A stretch of 64,000 nt of DNA, taken from the NCBI RefSeq assembly GCF_015708155.1, contig NZ_JADDYD010000001.1:494001-558000 (forward strand), read 5' to 3'. Both the position numbers and the translations under genes were made by a program. The notes under the pieces are model-generated. The model saw nothing but the letters and a program-made list of their open reading frames with translations, made no database searches and was not told where the DNA came from. Source of the DNA: Mycoplasma sp. 'Moose RK'. GTDB taxonomy: Bacteria > Bacillota_I > Bacilli_A > Mycoplasmatales > Metamycoplasmataceae. Positions 1 to 10,900 of this stretch are shown piece by piece (the stretch's first letter is position 1; every line of letters begins with the position of its first letter).

Positions 1-97
1 CAGCAACTGTGATTGTTTTAGGAAAAATTCTAATTACTTTTCCTTGTAGTGTTTTTCGCAAATTACGAACTGGTTTTTTATTTTCAAAACTATTCAT
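1..97 (-). CDS. rpsQ: 30S ribosomal protein S17 (N-terminal part, cut by window edge)
   Basis: About 32 N-terminal residues are visible. They contain the RKTLQGKV...KTITV core typical of S17, a primary 16S rRNA-binding protein of the small subunit. The ATG lies inside the 3' end of the L29 gene (8-nt overlap), the usual rpmC-rpsQ arrangement. The rest of the gene lies to the left of base 1. Identity is supported by the short match and by its exact place in the S10 operon. Confidence 0.85.
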   Translation of the reverse strand, partial: MNSFENKKPVRNLRKTLQGKVIRIFPKTITVA

Positions 98-446
98 TTT
101 CAAGTTGCCTTTCAACTTTTTGGACTGATTTAAATTGTGGTTTTGCTTTTAAAAGTGGTTTAATGTGGTTTTTGAAATGAGCTTTGAGTGAAGTTGGTGC
201 AGTATTCACTAATTTTCTGGTCTTCTTACATTTAACTTTTTTTGGCTTTGGATTTTCAAGTAATTTTTGTTGGTTCATAATTGTCAAAATTCGTGCAATT
301 ATTTTGCGTAATTTAGCAATTTTGTGTGTTTGATCCAAATTTGAGGATTGATTTTTAAAACGCAAAATAAACAATTCAGAACGATATTCAAGGAGTAGTG
401 AGTTTAATTCTGTTGGCGTTTTTTTCAAGAGTTCTTTAAATTCCAT
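90..446 (-). CDS. rpmC: 50S ribosomal protein L29 with long basic C-terminal extension
   Basis: L29 sits beside the polypeptide exit tunnel of the large subunit. Residues 1-65 carry the family pattern ([14 protein letters not shown], then a basic helix pair). I chose the ATG at 446 because MEFKELL is the canonical L29 start; an upstream in-frame start would add eight unlike residues. It overlaps rplP by 11 nt. The protein is 118 aa, whereas most bacterial L29 proteins are 60-70 aa. The extra ~50 residues are Lys-rich and form a mycoplasma-type extension. Confidence 0.9.
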   Translation of the reverse strand: MEFKELLKKTPTELNSLLLEYRSELFILRFKNQSSNLDQTHKIAKLRKIIARILTIMNQQKLLENPKPKKVKCKKTRKLVNTAPTSLKAHFKNHIKPLLKAKPQFKSVQKVERQLENE

Positions 447-864
447 GATTCCCCTGTTCTGTATCAACAATTTTCCATTTTAAAGGCAATTTGTGACCGC
501 CAAGTCGTAAGGCGTCACGGGCAACATCATCTTTTACACCCTTGATTTCAAAAAGCATTGTATTCTTTTTGACAACAGCGACCCAACGATCAATTGAACC
601 CTTTCCTGATCCCATTCTAACTCCGATTGGTTTTGAAGTTAACGACAAATGAGGGAAAATCCGGATTATAACTTGACCTTCACGACCCATTCGTCTTGTG
701 ATTGCAATCCTTGCTGCCTCAATTTGTGCAGCTGAAACTCAGGCAGAACCAACTGCTTGGAGGCCATAATCACCAAAGGCAAGTGAATTTCCTGAAAAAG
801 CAGCACGTTTGTCATGATAAAGACGGAAAGTTTTGCGGTGTTTAGTTTTTTTTGGCTGTAGCAT
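436..864 (-). CDS. rplP: 50S ribosomal protein L16
   Basis: L16 is a large-subunit protein near the A-site tRNA and the peptidyl transferase region. The 142-aa product starts [14 protein letters not shown] and contains the diagnostic [18 protein letters not shown] and [14 protein letters not shown] segments. Length is normal for the family. A strong AGGAGA site overlaps the rpsC stop, and the ATG follows that stop by only two bases, so translation is probably coupled to rpsC. TGA is read as Trp once in the N-terminal third, which is why a standard-code reading misses the start. Confidence 0.96.
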
Positions 865-866
865 TT

Positions 867-1550
867 TTATCTCCTTTTATCATTCCGTACAATTGTTTCA
901 ATATCAAATTTTTGGCGAATTTCACCAAGGGAAACTCAGACTTTTACTCCCAAAATCCCGTAAGTAGTTTTGGCAATTGCAGTTGCATATTCAACATTTT
1001 GACGTAAAGTATGCAATTTCATTTCACCTTCGGCATAACCTTCAGAACGGGCCATTTCAACACCATTAAGGCGACCTGAAACAAGAGTTTTCACCCCTTT
1101 TGCGCCCGCTTTTAGGGCGGTTCGAATTGCAAATTTTTGGGCAATTCGGTAGGAAGCACGTTGTTCTAATTTTTGAGCAATTGCTTCGGCCATTAATTTT
1201 GCATTTAATTCTGGATTTTTGATTTCAATAGCATCAACATTAATTACAATTTGACGGTTTTTCAAGGTTTTTTTTAATTTTTCAATAATTTTTTTAAGAT
1301 TTTCACCTTGATTGCCAACAAAAACACCCATTTTGGCAGTGTAAACAAGCACTGTAATTGCATTGTGACGATCACGCCGAATTACAGTGTTAGCAATTTG
1401 GTATTCACGAGTAAATTTTTCAAAAAAACGGTGAATTTTTACATCTTCTAATAAATTAGTAGCGAATTTGTCTTTGCCTGCATATCAAATTGCATTATGA
1501 GGTTTTGTGATTCCAAAACGAAATCCATTTGGATTAACCTTTTGTCCCAT
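867..1550 (-). CDS. rpsC: 30S ribosomal protein S3
   Basis: S3 is part of the mRNA entry site of the small subunit. The 227-aa protein begins [16 protein letters not shown], has the KH-domain [14 protein letters not shown] segment near residue 75, and ends with the C-terminal domain carrying [14 protein letters not shown]. Two in-frame TGA codons read as Trp (in IWYAGKD and VKVWVSLGE). The start codon overlaps the rplV stop as TAATG, the tight coupling expected in this operon. Length is normal for the family. Confidence 0.97.
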
Positions 1551-2098
1551 TATTTCACCGCCTTTTTCTTGTTAGTTTCAACTTCTTCTGAAGGTTCTTT
1601 GGTTGATTTGACATTATTTTCTACTTGTGATTCGTTTATTACAACTTCGTTTTCCTGAATAGTAGTTTCTAACTTTGGAGAATCAGGTTGCGTTGGCGCA
1701 ACAAATGGAATTTGATTTGGAGCAATTGTAGTTTCTTCCTGAAGACGACTATTGTCAACTAGAACAACTTTAAAATGTGAAGTGCGTTTTAAAATTTGAC
1801 TTGCTGCACCTTTGGCACGTGGACGAAATCGTTTTAAAGTTGGGCCTTCGTTGACAATTGCAGCAAAAATTACTAAATCTGGTTGGGAAAGACCATGATT
1901 ATTAATGGCATTTGCTACTGCAGAATTAATCAATTTTGTAAAAATTGGCGCAGCTTTTTTGGACACATTTGCAAGCAAACCAAGGGCTTCAGAAACTTTT
2001 TTTCCTTTTAATAAAACAGCAACTAAACGAGCTTTTGAAGCAGAAATCCGCTGTGTTTTCAAGGATGCAACTGCAAAATTATTACTTTTTAAATTCAT
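1550..2098 (-). CDS. rplV: 50S ribosomal protein L22 with acidic C-terminal extension
   Basis: L22 lines the nascent-peptide tunnel. Residues 1-112 are a complete L22 ([17 protein letters not shown] near the N-terminus, [17 protein letters not shown] in the conserved loop). The protein is 182 aa against about 110 in most bacteria. The additional ~70 residues are Glu-, Thr-, Val- and Lys-rich, have no hydrophobic core and look disordered. A 3' fusion is unlikely because no other domain is recognisable. It sits between rpsS and rpsC with normal operon spacing. Confidence 0.95.
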   Translation of the reverse strand: MNLKSNNFAVASLKTQRISASKARLVAVLLKGKKVSEALGLLANVSKKAAPIFTKLINSAVANAINNHGLSQPDLVIFAAIVNEGPTLKRFRPRAKGAASQILKRTSHFKVVLVDNSRLQEETTIAPNQIPFVAPTQPDSPKLETTIQENEVVINESQVENNVKSTKEPSEEVETNKKKAVK

Positions 2099-2116
2099 TG
2101 AGTTTCCTTTACTTTT

Positions 2117-2392
2117 CTATTTCTTTTTGGCTTTATCTTTGCCATGTCCATGATAAGTTCTTGTAGGTGAAAATTCACCTAATTTGTGGCCAACCATGTC
2201 ATCAGTAACAAAAACTTCATTGAAAATTTTGCCATTATGAACAAGAAAAGTAAGACCAACGAACTGGGGAAAAATAGTTGAACGTCGTGATCATGTTTTA
2301 ATTGGTTTACGAGATTTGTTTGCAATTGCATCATCGACTTTTTTAAGGAGATGATCATCAGCAAATGGACCTTTTTTGAGTGAACGAGCCAT
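2117..2392 (-). CDS. rpsS: 30S ribosomal protein S19
   Basis: S19 binds the 16S rRNA head near the A-site finger. The 91-aa product [19 protein letters not shown]... contains the family motifs [15 protein letters not shown] and [22 protein letters not shown] encodes the Trp of TWSRRST. Its ATG overlaps the rplB stop as TAATGG. Length and order (rplB-rpsS-rplV) are standard for the S10 operon. Confidence 0.97.
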
Positions 2393-3240
2393 TATTTTTT
2401 AGATTCCTTTCGACTTCGGATAATCAATTTTGTTGATGGTTTTTTCGGATTACGGGTTTTGATTCCCAAGGCTTTTTTACCCCAAGGAGTCAGAGGAGAT
2501 TTACGTCCAATTGGTTGTTTTCCTTCTCCACCACCATGAGGGTGATCATTTGGATTCATTGCTGATCCACGCACAGTTGGTCTGATTCCCTTATGGCGAT
2601 TTCGACCGGCTTTCCCGATATTAACAAGTGAATTTTCCTCATTGCCAACAATACCAACAGTCGCACGGCAAGTTGCTAAAATACGGCGATATTCTCCTGA
2701 TTTTAGTTTGATGATCACATATTTTCCGTTTTCATCACGACCTTGAATTTGTGCTCAACTTCCAGCAGAACGAATTAATTGACCTCCAGCACCAGGATAT
2801 AATTCAACGTTATGCACAAAAGTTCCTTCAGGAATATTAGCAAGTGGAAGCGAATTACCAACTAGAATATCAGCTTCAGGACCAGAAGTGATTTTTTGAC
2901 CAACTTTTAAATTTTTTGGCGCTAAAATATAGCGTTTTTCACCATCTAAATAAGCAACAAGAGCAATGTTTGCAGAACGATTTGGGTCGTATTCAATTGA
3001 CTTAATTGTTCCAGGAACATTATCCTTATTTCTTTTGAAATCAATAAGACGATATTTTCTTTTATTTCTTCCACCTTGGTGACGAACAGTGATTTTCCCT
3101 TGAGCATTACGGCCTGAATGTTTTTTAAGTAAAACCAAAAGTGATTTTTCTGGTTTGTTTGTTGTCAAATTGGCATTGTAATCAAGCGAGGACATGTGAC
3201 GACGACCATTTGTGGTTGGTTTGTAATGTTTAAGAGCCAT
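2392..3240 (-). CDS. rplB: 50S ribosomal protein L2
   Basis: L2 is a primary 23S rRNA-binding protein needed for subunit association and the peptidyl transferase centre. The 282-aa protein starts [20 protein letters not shown] and carries the strongly conserved [17 protein letters not shown] segment including the key His, followed by the basic tail. One in-frame TGA reads as Trp in SSWAQIQ. Length is normal (about 275-282 aa). It follows rplW by one base. Confidence 0.97.
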
Positions 3241-3241
3241 T

Positions 3242-3808
3242 TTAATTACCTTTTTCTGAATTTTCTGTTTTTTCTGGCTGTGCTAATTCAGTTTTAGTTT
3301 CTTGTTTTTTTTCAGAGGGTGCTGCTGGTTTTAAAGCAGTTTCTGCAAAATCTGATGCTTGATTTTCTGTTGATTCAACATTTTCCTTATTGGAATTAGC
3401 AAATTTTTTGGCCACTTTTTCGTAAATTTCTTTTGATTTTTGCTCGTATTCAGTCTTTTTTTGCTCGATTTCAGCTTTTCTGTTGCTTTGCAAATCATCT
3501 TGGTCTTTGCTTGGAGTTTCATCATTAAATAGATTAATTGAAAATCCAGGCGCTAATTTAACGAAAGCTTTTTTATAAGCTGGCACAAATCCTTTTGATT
3601 TCCCAACTCTTTTGGCTTTTTTTGGTACATTGAAAAGGTTGACTTTAGCAACTTTAACATTAAAGATATACTCAATTGCTTTTTTGGTTTCACTACGATT
3701 TGTTTTGGGGCTAACTTTAAAAGAATAAACACTTTCAGACATCAATTGGTAAGATTTTTCTGTTAAAATTGGCCCCTTAATGATGTTATTTATATTATTT
3801 GAGCTCAT
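3242..3808 (-). CDS. rplW: 50S ribosomal protein L23 with long charged C-terminal extension
   Basis: L23 forms the docking site for trigger factor and SRP at the tunnel exit. Residues 1-100 are L23 ([31 protein letters not shown]). I chose the MSSNN start at 3808; an upstream in-frame ATG would add six unrelated residues. The protein is 188 aa versus about 95-100 in other bacteria. The last ~85 residues are Glu/Lys/Gln-rich with coiled-coil or disordered character. With L22 and L29 this makes three tunnel-exit proteins with unusual tails in one operon. Confidence 0.94.
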   Translation of the reverse strand: MSSNNINNIIKGPILTEKSYQLMSESVYSFKVSPKTNRSETKKAIEYIFNVKVAKVNLFNVPKKAKRVGKSKGFVPAYKKAFVKLAPGFSINLFNDETPSKDQDDLQSNRKAEIEQKKTEYEQKSKEIYEKVAKKFANSNKENVESTENQASDFAETALKPAAPSEKKQETKTELAQPEKTENSEKGN

Positions 3809-3809
3809 T

Positions 3810-4460
3810 TTAAATTTTTCCTTCAAGAACTTTTAGATCTTTTTCTGAAATAACCAGCAAATCAGCCTTAATTAATGACTCAACTGTCAACGAAGTTGGT
3901 TTTAGAAGTTCAACATTCGGTAAATTTCTTGCTGATAAAAATAAATTTTGATCAGTTGAAGCAATTAAAATTCGGCGCAAGTGAGCAATTTCCAGTGATT
4001 TTAACTGGTTTACCAAAGTTTTTGTAGAAACTTTTGTCATTGCAAAATCACTAACTAAAACTTGTTGATGATTTGCAAGCTGGGAAAGCGCAGAAACAAA
4101 AGCCAATTTTTTCACTTTTTTGTTGACTTTCAATTGGTAATTTCGTGCTGTTGTTGGTCCAAAAGCACGACCACCACCAACAAAAATAGGCGATCTTTTT
4201 GAACCTGCACGAGCTTTTCCGGTTGTTTTTTGTTTCCAAGGTTTTTTTCCGGTTCCAGAAACTTCAGCACGATTTTTTACTTTATGTGTGGAAAAACGTC
4301 GTGATGCTCTTTCGGAAAGAATTGAATCAAAAATTGCTTGTGAATGGGGGGTTTTTAGTCCAAAAAGCGCTTCTGGAAGCTGAACTGTTGGGATAAATTT
4401 GACTGCTGTTTGATTTTGATCTGTCATGATTTGTGGATTTTCAACAACCTTCTTATTCAT
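3810..4460 (-). CDS. rplD: 50S ribosomal protein L4
   Basis: L4 reaches into the exit tunnel and is the autoregulator of the S10 operon in several bacteria. The 216-aa protein contains the conserved loop [18 protein letters not shown] and [14 protein letters not shown]. The start at MNKKVVENP is preferred over an upstream in-frame ATG inside rplC because it overlaps rplC by only 8 nt. Length is normal. It is followed one base later by rplW. Confidence 0.95.
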   Translation of the reverse strand: MNKKVVENPQIMTDQNQTAVKFIPTVQLPEALFGLKTPHSQAIFDSILSERASRRFSTHKVKNRAEVSGTGKKPWKQKTTGKARAGSKRSPIFVGGGRAFGPTTARNYQLKVNKKVKKLAFVSALSQLANHQQVLVSDFAMTKVSTKTLVNQLKSLEIAHLRRILIASTDQNLFLSARNLPNVELLKPTSLTVESLIKADLLVISEKDLKVLEGKI

Positions 4461-5148
4461 TTTTTGCCTCCACAAGATTATTTTGAATTTCAAAAAGATT
4501 TACTGGATTTTTTGCAACTTGTTTTTTAACAGCAGATTTAATCATTAAAAATGATTTTTTAGGACCTGGAACTGAACCTTTAACAACAATCAAGCCATTT
4601 TCCTTGTCTACTTTGATAACTTCAAGTGACTGTTTGGTAACACGAGAATGACCCAAGTGACCTGGCATTGTCATTCCTTTAACAACTTTATTTCCGGAAA
4701 TATCACCAAGTGATCCGGTTTGGCGAATTGGTTTTGAACCACCCCCGCCACCATGAGATCTTGGACCAATTGCCTGATTGTAGCGCTTAATTGTCCCTGC
4801 AAATCCTTTACCTTTTGAAGTGCCAATGACATCAACAAATTCACCAGGACTGAAAATTGAAACATCTATAATTTGCCCCATTTCTAAATTTGCATAATTA
4901 CGAAATTCACGAACAAATTTTTTAGGTTCAGTTTCTGATTTTTTAAAGTGACCAATTTCAGGTTTACGAATTTGTGACTTTTTTTTGTCAAAAGCAGCAA
5001 GTTGAACAGCTTGATAATTGTTTTTTTCAAGTGTTAAAACTTTTGTAACCACATTTTTAGGTACTTCAATAACTGTTACCGGAATTGCAGTACCATCAGT
5101 GGTAAAAAGTTGTGTCATGCCGACCTTTTTTCCTAAAATTCCTTTCAT
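4453..5148 (-). CDS. rplC: 50S ribosomal protein L3
   Basis: L3 is an early-assembly protein that approaches the peptidyl transferase centre. The 231-aa product starts [19 protein letters not shown] and holds the signature [20 protein letters not shown] with the following [17 protein letters not shown] loop. Length is slightly above the bacterial average owing to a ~20-aa tail. It begins directly after the rpsJ stop codon and overlaps rplD by 8 nt. Confidence 0.96.
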   Translation of the reverse strand: MKGILGKKVGMTQLFTTDGTAIPVTVIEVPKNVVTKVLTLEKNNYQAVQLAAFDKKKSQIRKPEIGHFKKSETEPKKFVREFRNYANLEMGQIIDVSIFSPGEFVDVIGTSKGKGFAGTIKRYNQAIGPRSHGGGGGSKPIRQTGSLGDISGNKVVKGMTMPGHLGHSRVTKQSLEVIKVDKENGLIVVKGSVPGPKKSFLMIKSAVKKQVAKNPVNLFEIQNNLVEAKNE

Positions 5149-5466
5149 TTAAACAACCTCAATTTCTAATCAGACCCCAGCAGGTAATTGTGATCTTGAA
5201 ATTTTTTCTGATACTGCTTTCTGATTTGTTGGATTTACATATAAAATAACGAGTCGCTTGTGGGTGCGGCTTTCAAATTGTTCACGTGATTTTTTGTTAA
5301 CGTGAACTGACCGCAAAATTGTATAAACGGCCCTTGAAGTTGGTAGTGGAACTGGTCCACGTGTGTCAACATTGAGTTCACGAGCCAATAATACAATTTT
5401 TTTGGCTGCTGCATCAATTTGCCGATGGTCAAATGATTTTAACTTAATTCTTATTGATGTGTGCAT
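5149..5466 (-). CDS. rpsJ: 30S ribosomal protein S10 (first gene of the operon)
   Basis: S10 is a small-subunit head protein that in other bacteria also partners NusB in antitermination. The 105-aa product has IRIKLKSFDHRQID and the VPLPTSRAVYTILRSVHVNK block. TGA is read as Trp near the C-terminus. It is the promoter-proximal gene of the minus-strand ribosomal operon. An AGGAG site lies about 24 nt upstream of the ATG, with only weak purine runs nearer the start. Confidence 0.96.
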
Positions 5467-5600
5467 AAAAATAAAAGATTGAGTTGCTCCTGTTCATAAT
5501 TATTGAACGGGCTCCGCATAAAAACCGACCACAATAACAACTCCATCTTGTGTATCGCAACCTTATGCATCAATGCCCTTTCGGTTTAGAGAACATTATA
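5467..5600 (-). promoter_or_regulatory. S10 operon promoter and structured 5' leader
   Basis: A strong extended -10 (TTGTATAAT on the minus strand; hexamer at 5595-5600) starts a leader of about 120 nt before rpsJ. The leader has several self-complementary pairs: AAACCGA with TCGGTTT, GGGC with GCCC, GCATAA with TTATGC, and a 3'-proximal GTTCAATAATTATGAAC hairpin abutting AGGAG. Ribosomal-protein leaders of this kind can bind L4 in other bacteria. Autoregulation here is inference. The 305-base gap 5467-5771 otherwise holds only the divergent promoter of the next gene. Confidence 0.55.
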
Positions 5601-5748
5601 CAAGAAAATAGAGGTAATTAGTAAATTTTTTTTGAATTTTTAAAGAAGAATCTAAAAAATTCAAAAAAAATTTACAAACAAAATTGGGAAAATTTTGTTA
5701 ATTTTTTGGCGAAAATTTACAATTTTTCTTTTTTAGTTCATCTTGTTA

Positions 5749-5754
5749 TATAAT
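5749..5754 (+). promoter_or_regulatory. -10 box for the membrane protein gene at 5772
   Basis: TATAAT lies 17 bases before the ATG at 5772, preceded by TTG. It would give a very short leader of about 10 nt without a Shine-Dalgarno sequence. Confidence 0.5.
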
Positions 5755-5771
5755 TTAGATAAGTTTACATT

Positions 5772-6641
5772 ATGATTGACAATAACACTTTTTTATCAAA
5801 TAAACTAGAACACTTTTCGGCTTGAAAAAAACCACGGAAAACCGCGCTAATTTTTGCGCTAATCATCCTTGCAATCACAATATCGATGATTGGTTACTCA
5901 ATGATTAAAAACCGCCGTGAATTTGTTGTTGACAAATTTTACTTTATTAGTTTTTCAAATTATTTTGAAAATTTTAGTGCTTTTTTTTACTTGACTTACC
6001 AATCAAATTTACTTTATGGCTTTGTTTTGCTAAGTTTTATTTTTAACCCAACAAGCAGGAAATTTCAGCTTCTGTTTGCTTTAACTGTAATTTTAACAAT
6101 TGTTTTGCTTGTTTTTTGATCAATAATTGCTTGAAATCTTGACATGAGTTTCATAGTTTTACTAACAACTTCAACAGTGCATCTTTTGCACCCAGTTCTT
6201 GCAATTATTGTTCTTTTTTGGTTCCGAAAAGAATTTGCTTTAACAAAATTTGGACTCAGCATAGCTGTAATTTATTTAATAATTTATTACCTTTTTTGTT
6301 TATTTTTATACTTTTTTACAATTAGACAATGAGTTACCACTGAATTTATTGACAACCAAAAAAGTCAGGAAGAAAATGTGATTTATTTTTACACAGGATT
6401 GACAATTTATCCATTTTTGAATTTTTTACACCCTTTTTTTTATTCAGGCGGTAGTTATACAATTGTTATTTTGCTAAATTTGCTAATGGTCTTTTCTGTT
6501 ATTGTTCTTCCATATTGAATTTCGCTTTTTTATATTAATGTTTTTGGAATTAGGTCAACTGAATGGCGCCTAATTGGCGAAATTAAATCGCTGATTAGGC
6601 GCTTTAAAGCCTTTTTTTGAGTCAACAAAACAAATAAATAA
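5772..6641 (+). CDS. multi-pass membrane protein of unknown function
   Basis: The product is 289 aa. It has a short cytoplasmic N-terminus and about six to seven hydrophobic helices (residues ~25-45, 60-85, 95-120, 128-150, 160-185 and two near the C-terminus), then a basic tail ending KAFFWVNKTNK. Four or more TGA codons read as Trp. I see no catalytic or transport motif. Its layout resembles mycoplasma-specific DUF1600-type membrane proteins, but that is only an impression. It lies 30 nt upstream of mnmA on the same strand and is probably co-transcribed with it. Confidence 0.75.
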
Positions 6642-6671
6642 CTTAATTTTTGTGTTAATTTGGAGAAAAAA

Positions 6672-7787
6672 ATGGCAAAAATTGTAGTTGGCCTTTCAGG
6701 CGGTGTTGATTCAGCAGTTGCTGCATATTTACTGAAAAAAGCAGGACATGAAGTCATTGCTGTTTTCATGCGAAATTGAGATTCAACACTAAATAATGAT
6801 TTCTTGGGGCAAAAATCGACTGATAATCAGACAATTTGCCCACAAGAAGCGGACTGAAATGATGCAAAGGCGGTTGCAAAACAACTTAAAATCCCGATTT
6901 TTCGGGTTGATTTTATCAACGAATATTGAAATGAAGTTTTTCTTGATCTAATTGAAAAATATCAGGCAGGTTTAACACCAAATCCTGATATTTTATGCAA
7001 CAAGCACATTAAATTCAAGCATTTTCTTGACTATGCAAGCAAAATTCACAATGCTGATTTTATTGCCATGGGACATTATGCTAAAACAGTGAACGGAAAT
7101 TTATTTGCAGGCGATGATTCAAATAAGGATCAAAGTTATTTTTTGGCGCAATTGTCAAAAGAGCAACTTGCTAGAACAGTCTTCCCTCTTGGCAGTTTTC
7201 AAAAAACCCAAGTGCGAAAAATTGCTGAAAAATTAGGGCTGATTAACGCTAAAAAGCGCGATTCTACTGGAATTTGCTTTATTGGTAAACGCAAATTCAC
7301 CGACTTTTTACAAAATTACATTCCCGCACAACCTGGGAAAATTGTTGACATTAACACCAACGAAATTTTGGGCGATCACATTGGGATTATGTATTTTACA
7401 ATCGGACAGCGCAAGGGTTTTGGTCTAAACGGAATGAAAGAACCTTTTTTTGTTGTTGGGCATGACATTCAAAAAAAAATTTTGTATGTTAGCCCTGCAA
7501 GTAAACCAAAATGACTAGAATCAAATAGACTTTTGGCGATTAATGCTAATTTATTGGCAAAAAATTTTGCCAATAAACCGCTAAAAGCTAAGTTTCGCTA
7601 TCGTCAAGAATCAATTGAAGTCAAAATCGAAATCATTAACAAAAATTCCTTTTGAGTCAATTACCAAAATTTTCCTGCGGTGACCCCCGGCCAACAGGTT
7701 GTTGTTTATCAAGATGATAAAGTTGTGATTTCTGGCCAAATTAGTCAAGTTTTTCTGGATAAAAAGAAACTTGACTATCTAAATTAA
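6672..7787 (+). CDS. mnmA: tRNA-specific 2-thiouridylase MnmA
   Basis: MnmA uses ATP to transfer sulfur to U34 of Lys, Glu and Gln tRNAs. The 371-aa protein has the N-type PP-loop [19 protein letters not shown] at residues 7-25, the first catalytic Cys in [12 protein letters not shown], the second in [10 protein letters not shown], and the C-terminal beta-barrel ending in [14 protein letters not shown]. Length is normal. The start is backed by a GGAGAAAAAA site. Trp codons are mostly TGA. Convergent with the giant SGNH gene downstream. Confidence 0.97.
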
Positions 7788-7814
7788 AAAAGTAAATTAA
7801 TTTACTAATTTATC

Positions 7815-7860
7815 AAATTTATTCCATATACAAGCACAAGTTTCTATATGGAATAAATTT
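7815..7860. terminator. perfect 16-bp inverted repeat between convergent genes
   Basis: AAATTTATTCCATATA (7815-7830) pairs exactly with TATATGGAATAAATTT (7845-7860) around a 14-nt loop. It sits between the 3' ends of mnmA (+) and the SGNH gene (-), so a bidirectional terminator is the simplest reading. The flanking T-runs are weak. Confidence 0.5.
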
Positions 7861-7955
7861 TCAAAATTTTTAAAAGTGAAAAATAAAAAGAATTTATCTC
7901 GAAAATCATTGGATAAAAATAATTGTCTAATTTTTTTATACTGATTTAGCTATAT

Positions 7956-10900
7956 CTATTTATTATTCTTTGGGTTATCACTTTGCGCTGGATAAGTTCC
8001 ATCATGAATTTGTTCAAAAATTTGGTCTCTTAAAGTTGGTTGTGCTGTGTCTTTTTGGAATCTATTAGATTCTTTATTATAGTAAATCATGGTTATCATA
8101 TCTGTTAATTTAACATCGTTTTCTTTGTAATATGTGTTACTAAATCAACCTTTTGATTTAACAGGGTCACCAATTAAATCATCAATTAATTTTGTATATC
8201 CACTGTCAGTGCTTACATTAGTTGTTGAATTTTGACTGCCGTTTTTCAATGCTGCTCTAATTACCTCAGATGCAGTTGATGAAGAGGCTGCTCCACCATA
8301 AAATCCTCAAGTTCTTATAAAATAATTGGCATCCTTAATCCGAGATTCATAGGCATAAAATAATAAAATTAGCACTAAACGGTACAATGTTCGTCCTTTT
8401 GCACTGTTTTTGAAATTGTTTTTATCAATTTTATTAGAAGATTCTGATTGATAAATTTTGTGAAATATTTTTGTAATTGCTTCTAGTTGTGGATCAGTTT
8501 TTCTTGATTTAAAAAGGTCAATGAATTGAATTCCAGTGTATTCAATGTGGTTTAATTTTTGAATTACCGGTGACATTTTAGTTTCATTTTTACTATCTCA
8601 TTTTGGTGATGCAAGGAAAATCAAATCAAAAAAATCAACAAAACTGTCAACAGAAATTTTTTTATTACTTGGAATGGGGATATCGCGGGAATCAACAGTT
8701 AATTCTTGTTCATTTTGCTGATTTTCTGACGAAGAAACTATGTCAATTTTGGTTTCTAATTTAATAACAAGATCAAGATTGAGAATCTTTTCAAAATCAA
8801 TTTTAGAAAAAATTTCACTAAAAAAGTTGCTCTTAAAATTAGCAGTTTTAATCCCTTCAACAACTTGATCCAAAACCTTGGAAATTAATTCATTTTCAAA
8901 ACCAAGGCCAATAAATTCTTGTAAAAATTTCGTAATTATTGCAGTTGGATTAGTAATTTTATCACTCTTAAAATTCAAGTCTAATTTTAAGAAATTTGCG
9001 ATTACTTTTACAATTATTTTACTAAAATCTTCATTTTTTGCTAAAAAATTAAGCAAATATCATAAATATGATTTAACAAAATCATTATTACTCTTGCTGA
9101 CGACTTCAGTCTTACTTTTTTCTTGATCCTGTTGATGATTAGCTTCCAAAAATGTTTTGAAAATTCCAGAAAAAGTATTAACATCCTTAAATTTTTCACT
9201 ATTTTTGTTAATTGATTCAAAAAAACGAAAAATCAAAAGCTTATTAACTGGAAGAGTCAAAAATTTTGCAAGTAAATCTTTTAATTGTAAATTAATTTTT
9301 TCTTTTTCTTCATTAGTAAGACTTTTAAAAAGTGAAAATTCACTAATTTTGCTGAAATCTAATTGTTTAATTTTTGTGATTAAAAAGTTAGATTTAAAAA
9401 TTTTGTCAATTAATGTTCATAATGATTCCTTGTTTTGTTGATCAAGTTTATTAAAAACAAGACCAACCTGCTTGAAAAGTGAGACAATAAATTCTTCCTT
9501 TCCAATCTCAGTTTCCAAAATTTTACTAATGGACTCAATTTGAAAATCCGAATCAATCAACTTACCAATAATTTCTACAAATTTACTAATTAGAGCATTT
9601 TCCTTCTTGTAAATTGGCAGCTTTTTTTCAGATTCAGAGCCAATTTCACTCACTAAAACAGTAACTGGGGAAATTGCTACGTTGTCCTCTTCATTTTTAT
9701 TATAAAAATTTTCAAGATTATTGGAAATTATTTCTTTGACAATTGAAAATAATGGTTTAAATTCAGCTTTACTGAAATTTGCATTGAAAATTTTACCAAA
9801 TAAATTGGCAAAATTTTCCGCTAATTTAGGGGTTTTTTCTAATTCAATAATAAATTCACCAATAATTTTTGTAAAATATTGTCTTTTAAAAAGTGTTTTA
9901 ATTAATGACAAACTGTCAACTGCCTTGTCAATTTTTGCTTTTGCAAGCAAAGAAAAATAAGCATTAACTAATTTTTCTAGAGCAGGATTTTCTAAGAAGG
10001 CATCAATGATTTGACTAATACTTTCTGAATATTGCTGTGGAATTCCTGACAAACCGTTTTTAATTTGTGTTCTGATTGCCTCAGTTTTGGCAAGCGCTAC
10101 AAAAAGTTTGCCAATTTTTTCACTGGAAACGTTGTTTTTAGAAGGATTTTGGTTATCTTTTTTATAATAAAAGTTTGCAATATCAACGCTTAAACTGTCA
10201 ATGAGAATTTCGTAAATTGATTTTTTTGAGGTTGAATTTGGCGAAATTGAATCAGTAACGATTTTCAAAACTGATTGCATAATCAAAGGTGGTTTGACTT
10301 TTTCACTGTCAGTTTTGTCAAGTGCTGAATCATGTAGTTTTGAAAAAAGATCACGAATTAGACCTAAAATTGTGTCTTTGTTATTTTCATCTAAATTAAT
10401 CTTGCTTGCCTCAAGCAAATTAAGCAAAAAATCTTTTAAAGATGTTCAAGTGGCTGAATCACCAAGAAAAAGACTGAAAATTTTCTCAATTAAAACCTTG
10501 TTTTCATTAAGAAAATTATTTCCAAAGGTGGTAAAATCAGTTGCTTTTTCAAAGTTTTTCTTGTCAAAAATATAGTTGATAAACTTTGCCAATAATTCTT
10601 CAACAACACTTGATTCAAAAAAATTTTCAAGAAGGCGAAAAAGTGAATTTTTAACTTTTTCTTGTCCAAAAATAGTACTTTCTGCCAGTTTGTTCACTAA
10701 TTGTTTTTCTAAAAAATCCTTACCTAACAATTCTTTAAAAAACAAAACAAGATCGTTGATGTTAATTATTGGTTCAATCTTAAGATCAGCTAAACCTCTC
10801 ATTAATTCAAAAATTTGCTTTGTGGTAAGGAAGTTTTCAAGAAAAAAATTTAAAAAATTACTAAGATTAAGTTCTGCATCAACTGTAGCAATTTCTGTAG

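Noticed and set aside
5886-6332. two separate small membrane proteins in place of one 289-aa protein
   Set aside because: The breaks are TGA codons, which are Trp in this code. The frame is continuous from 5772 to 6641.
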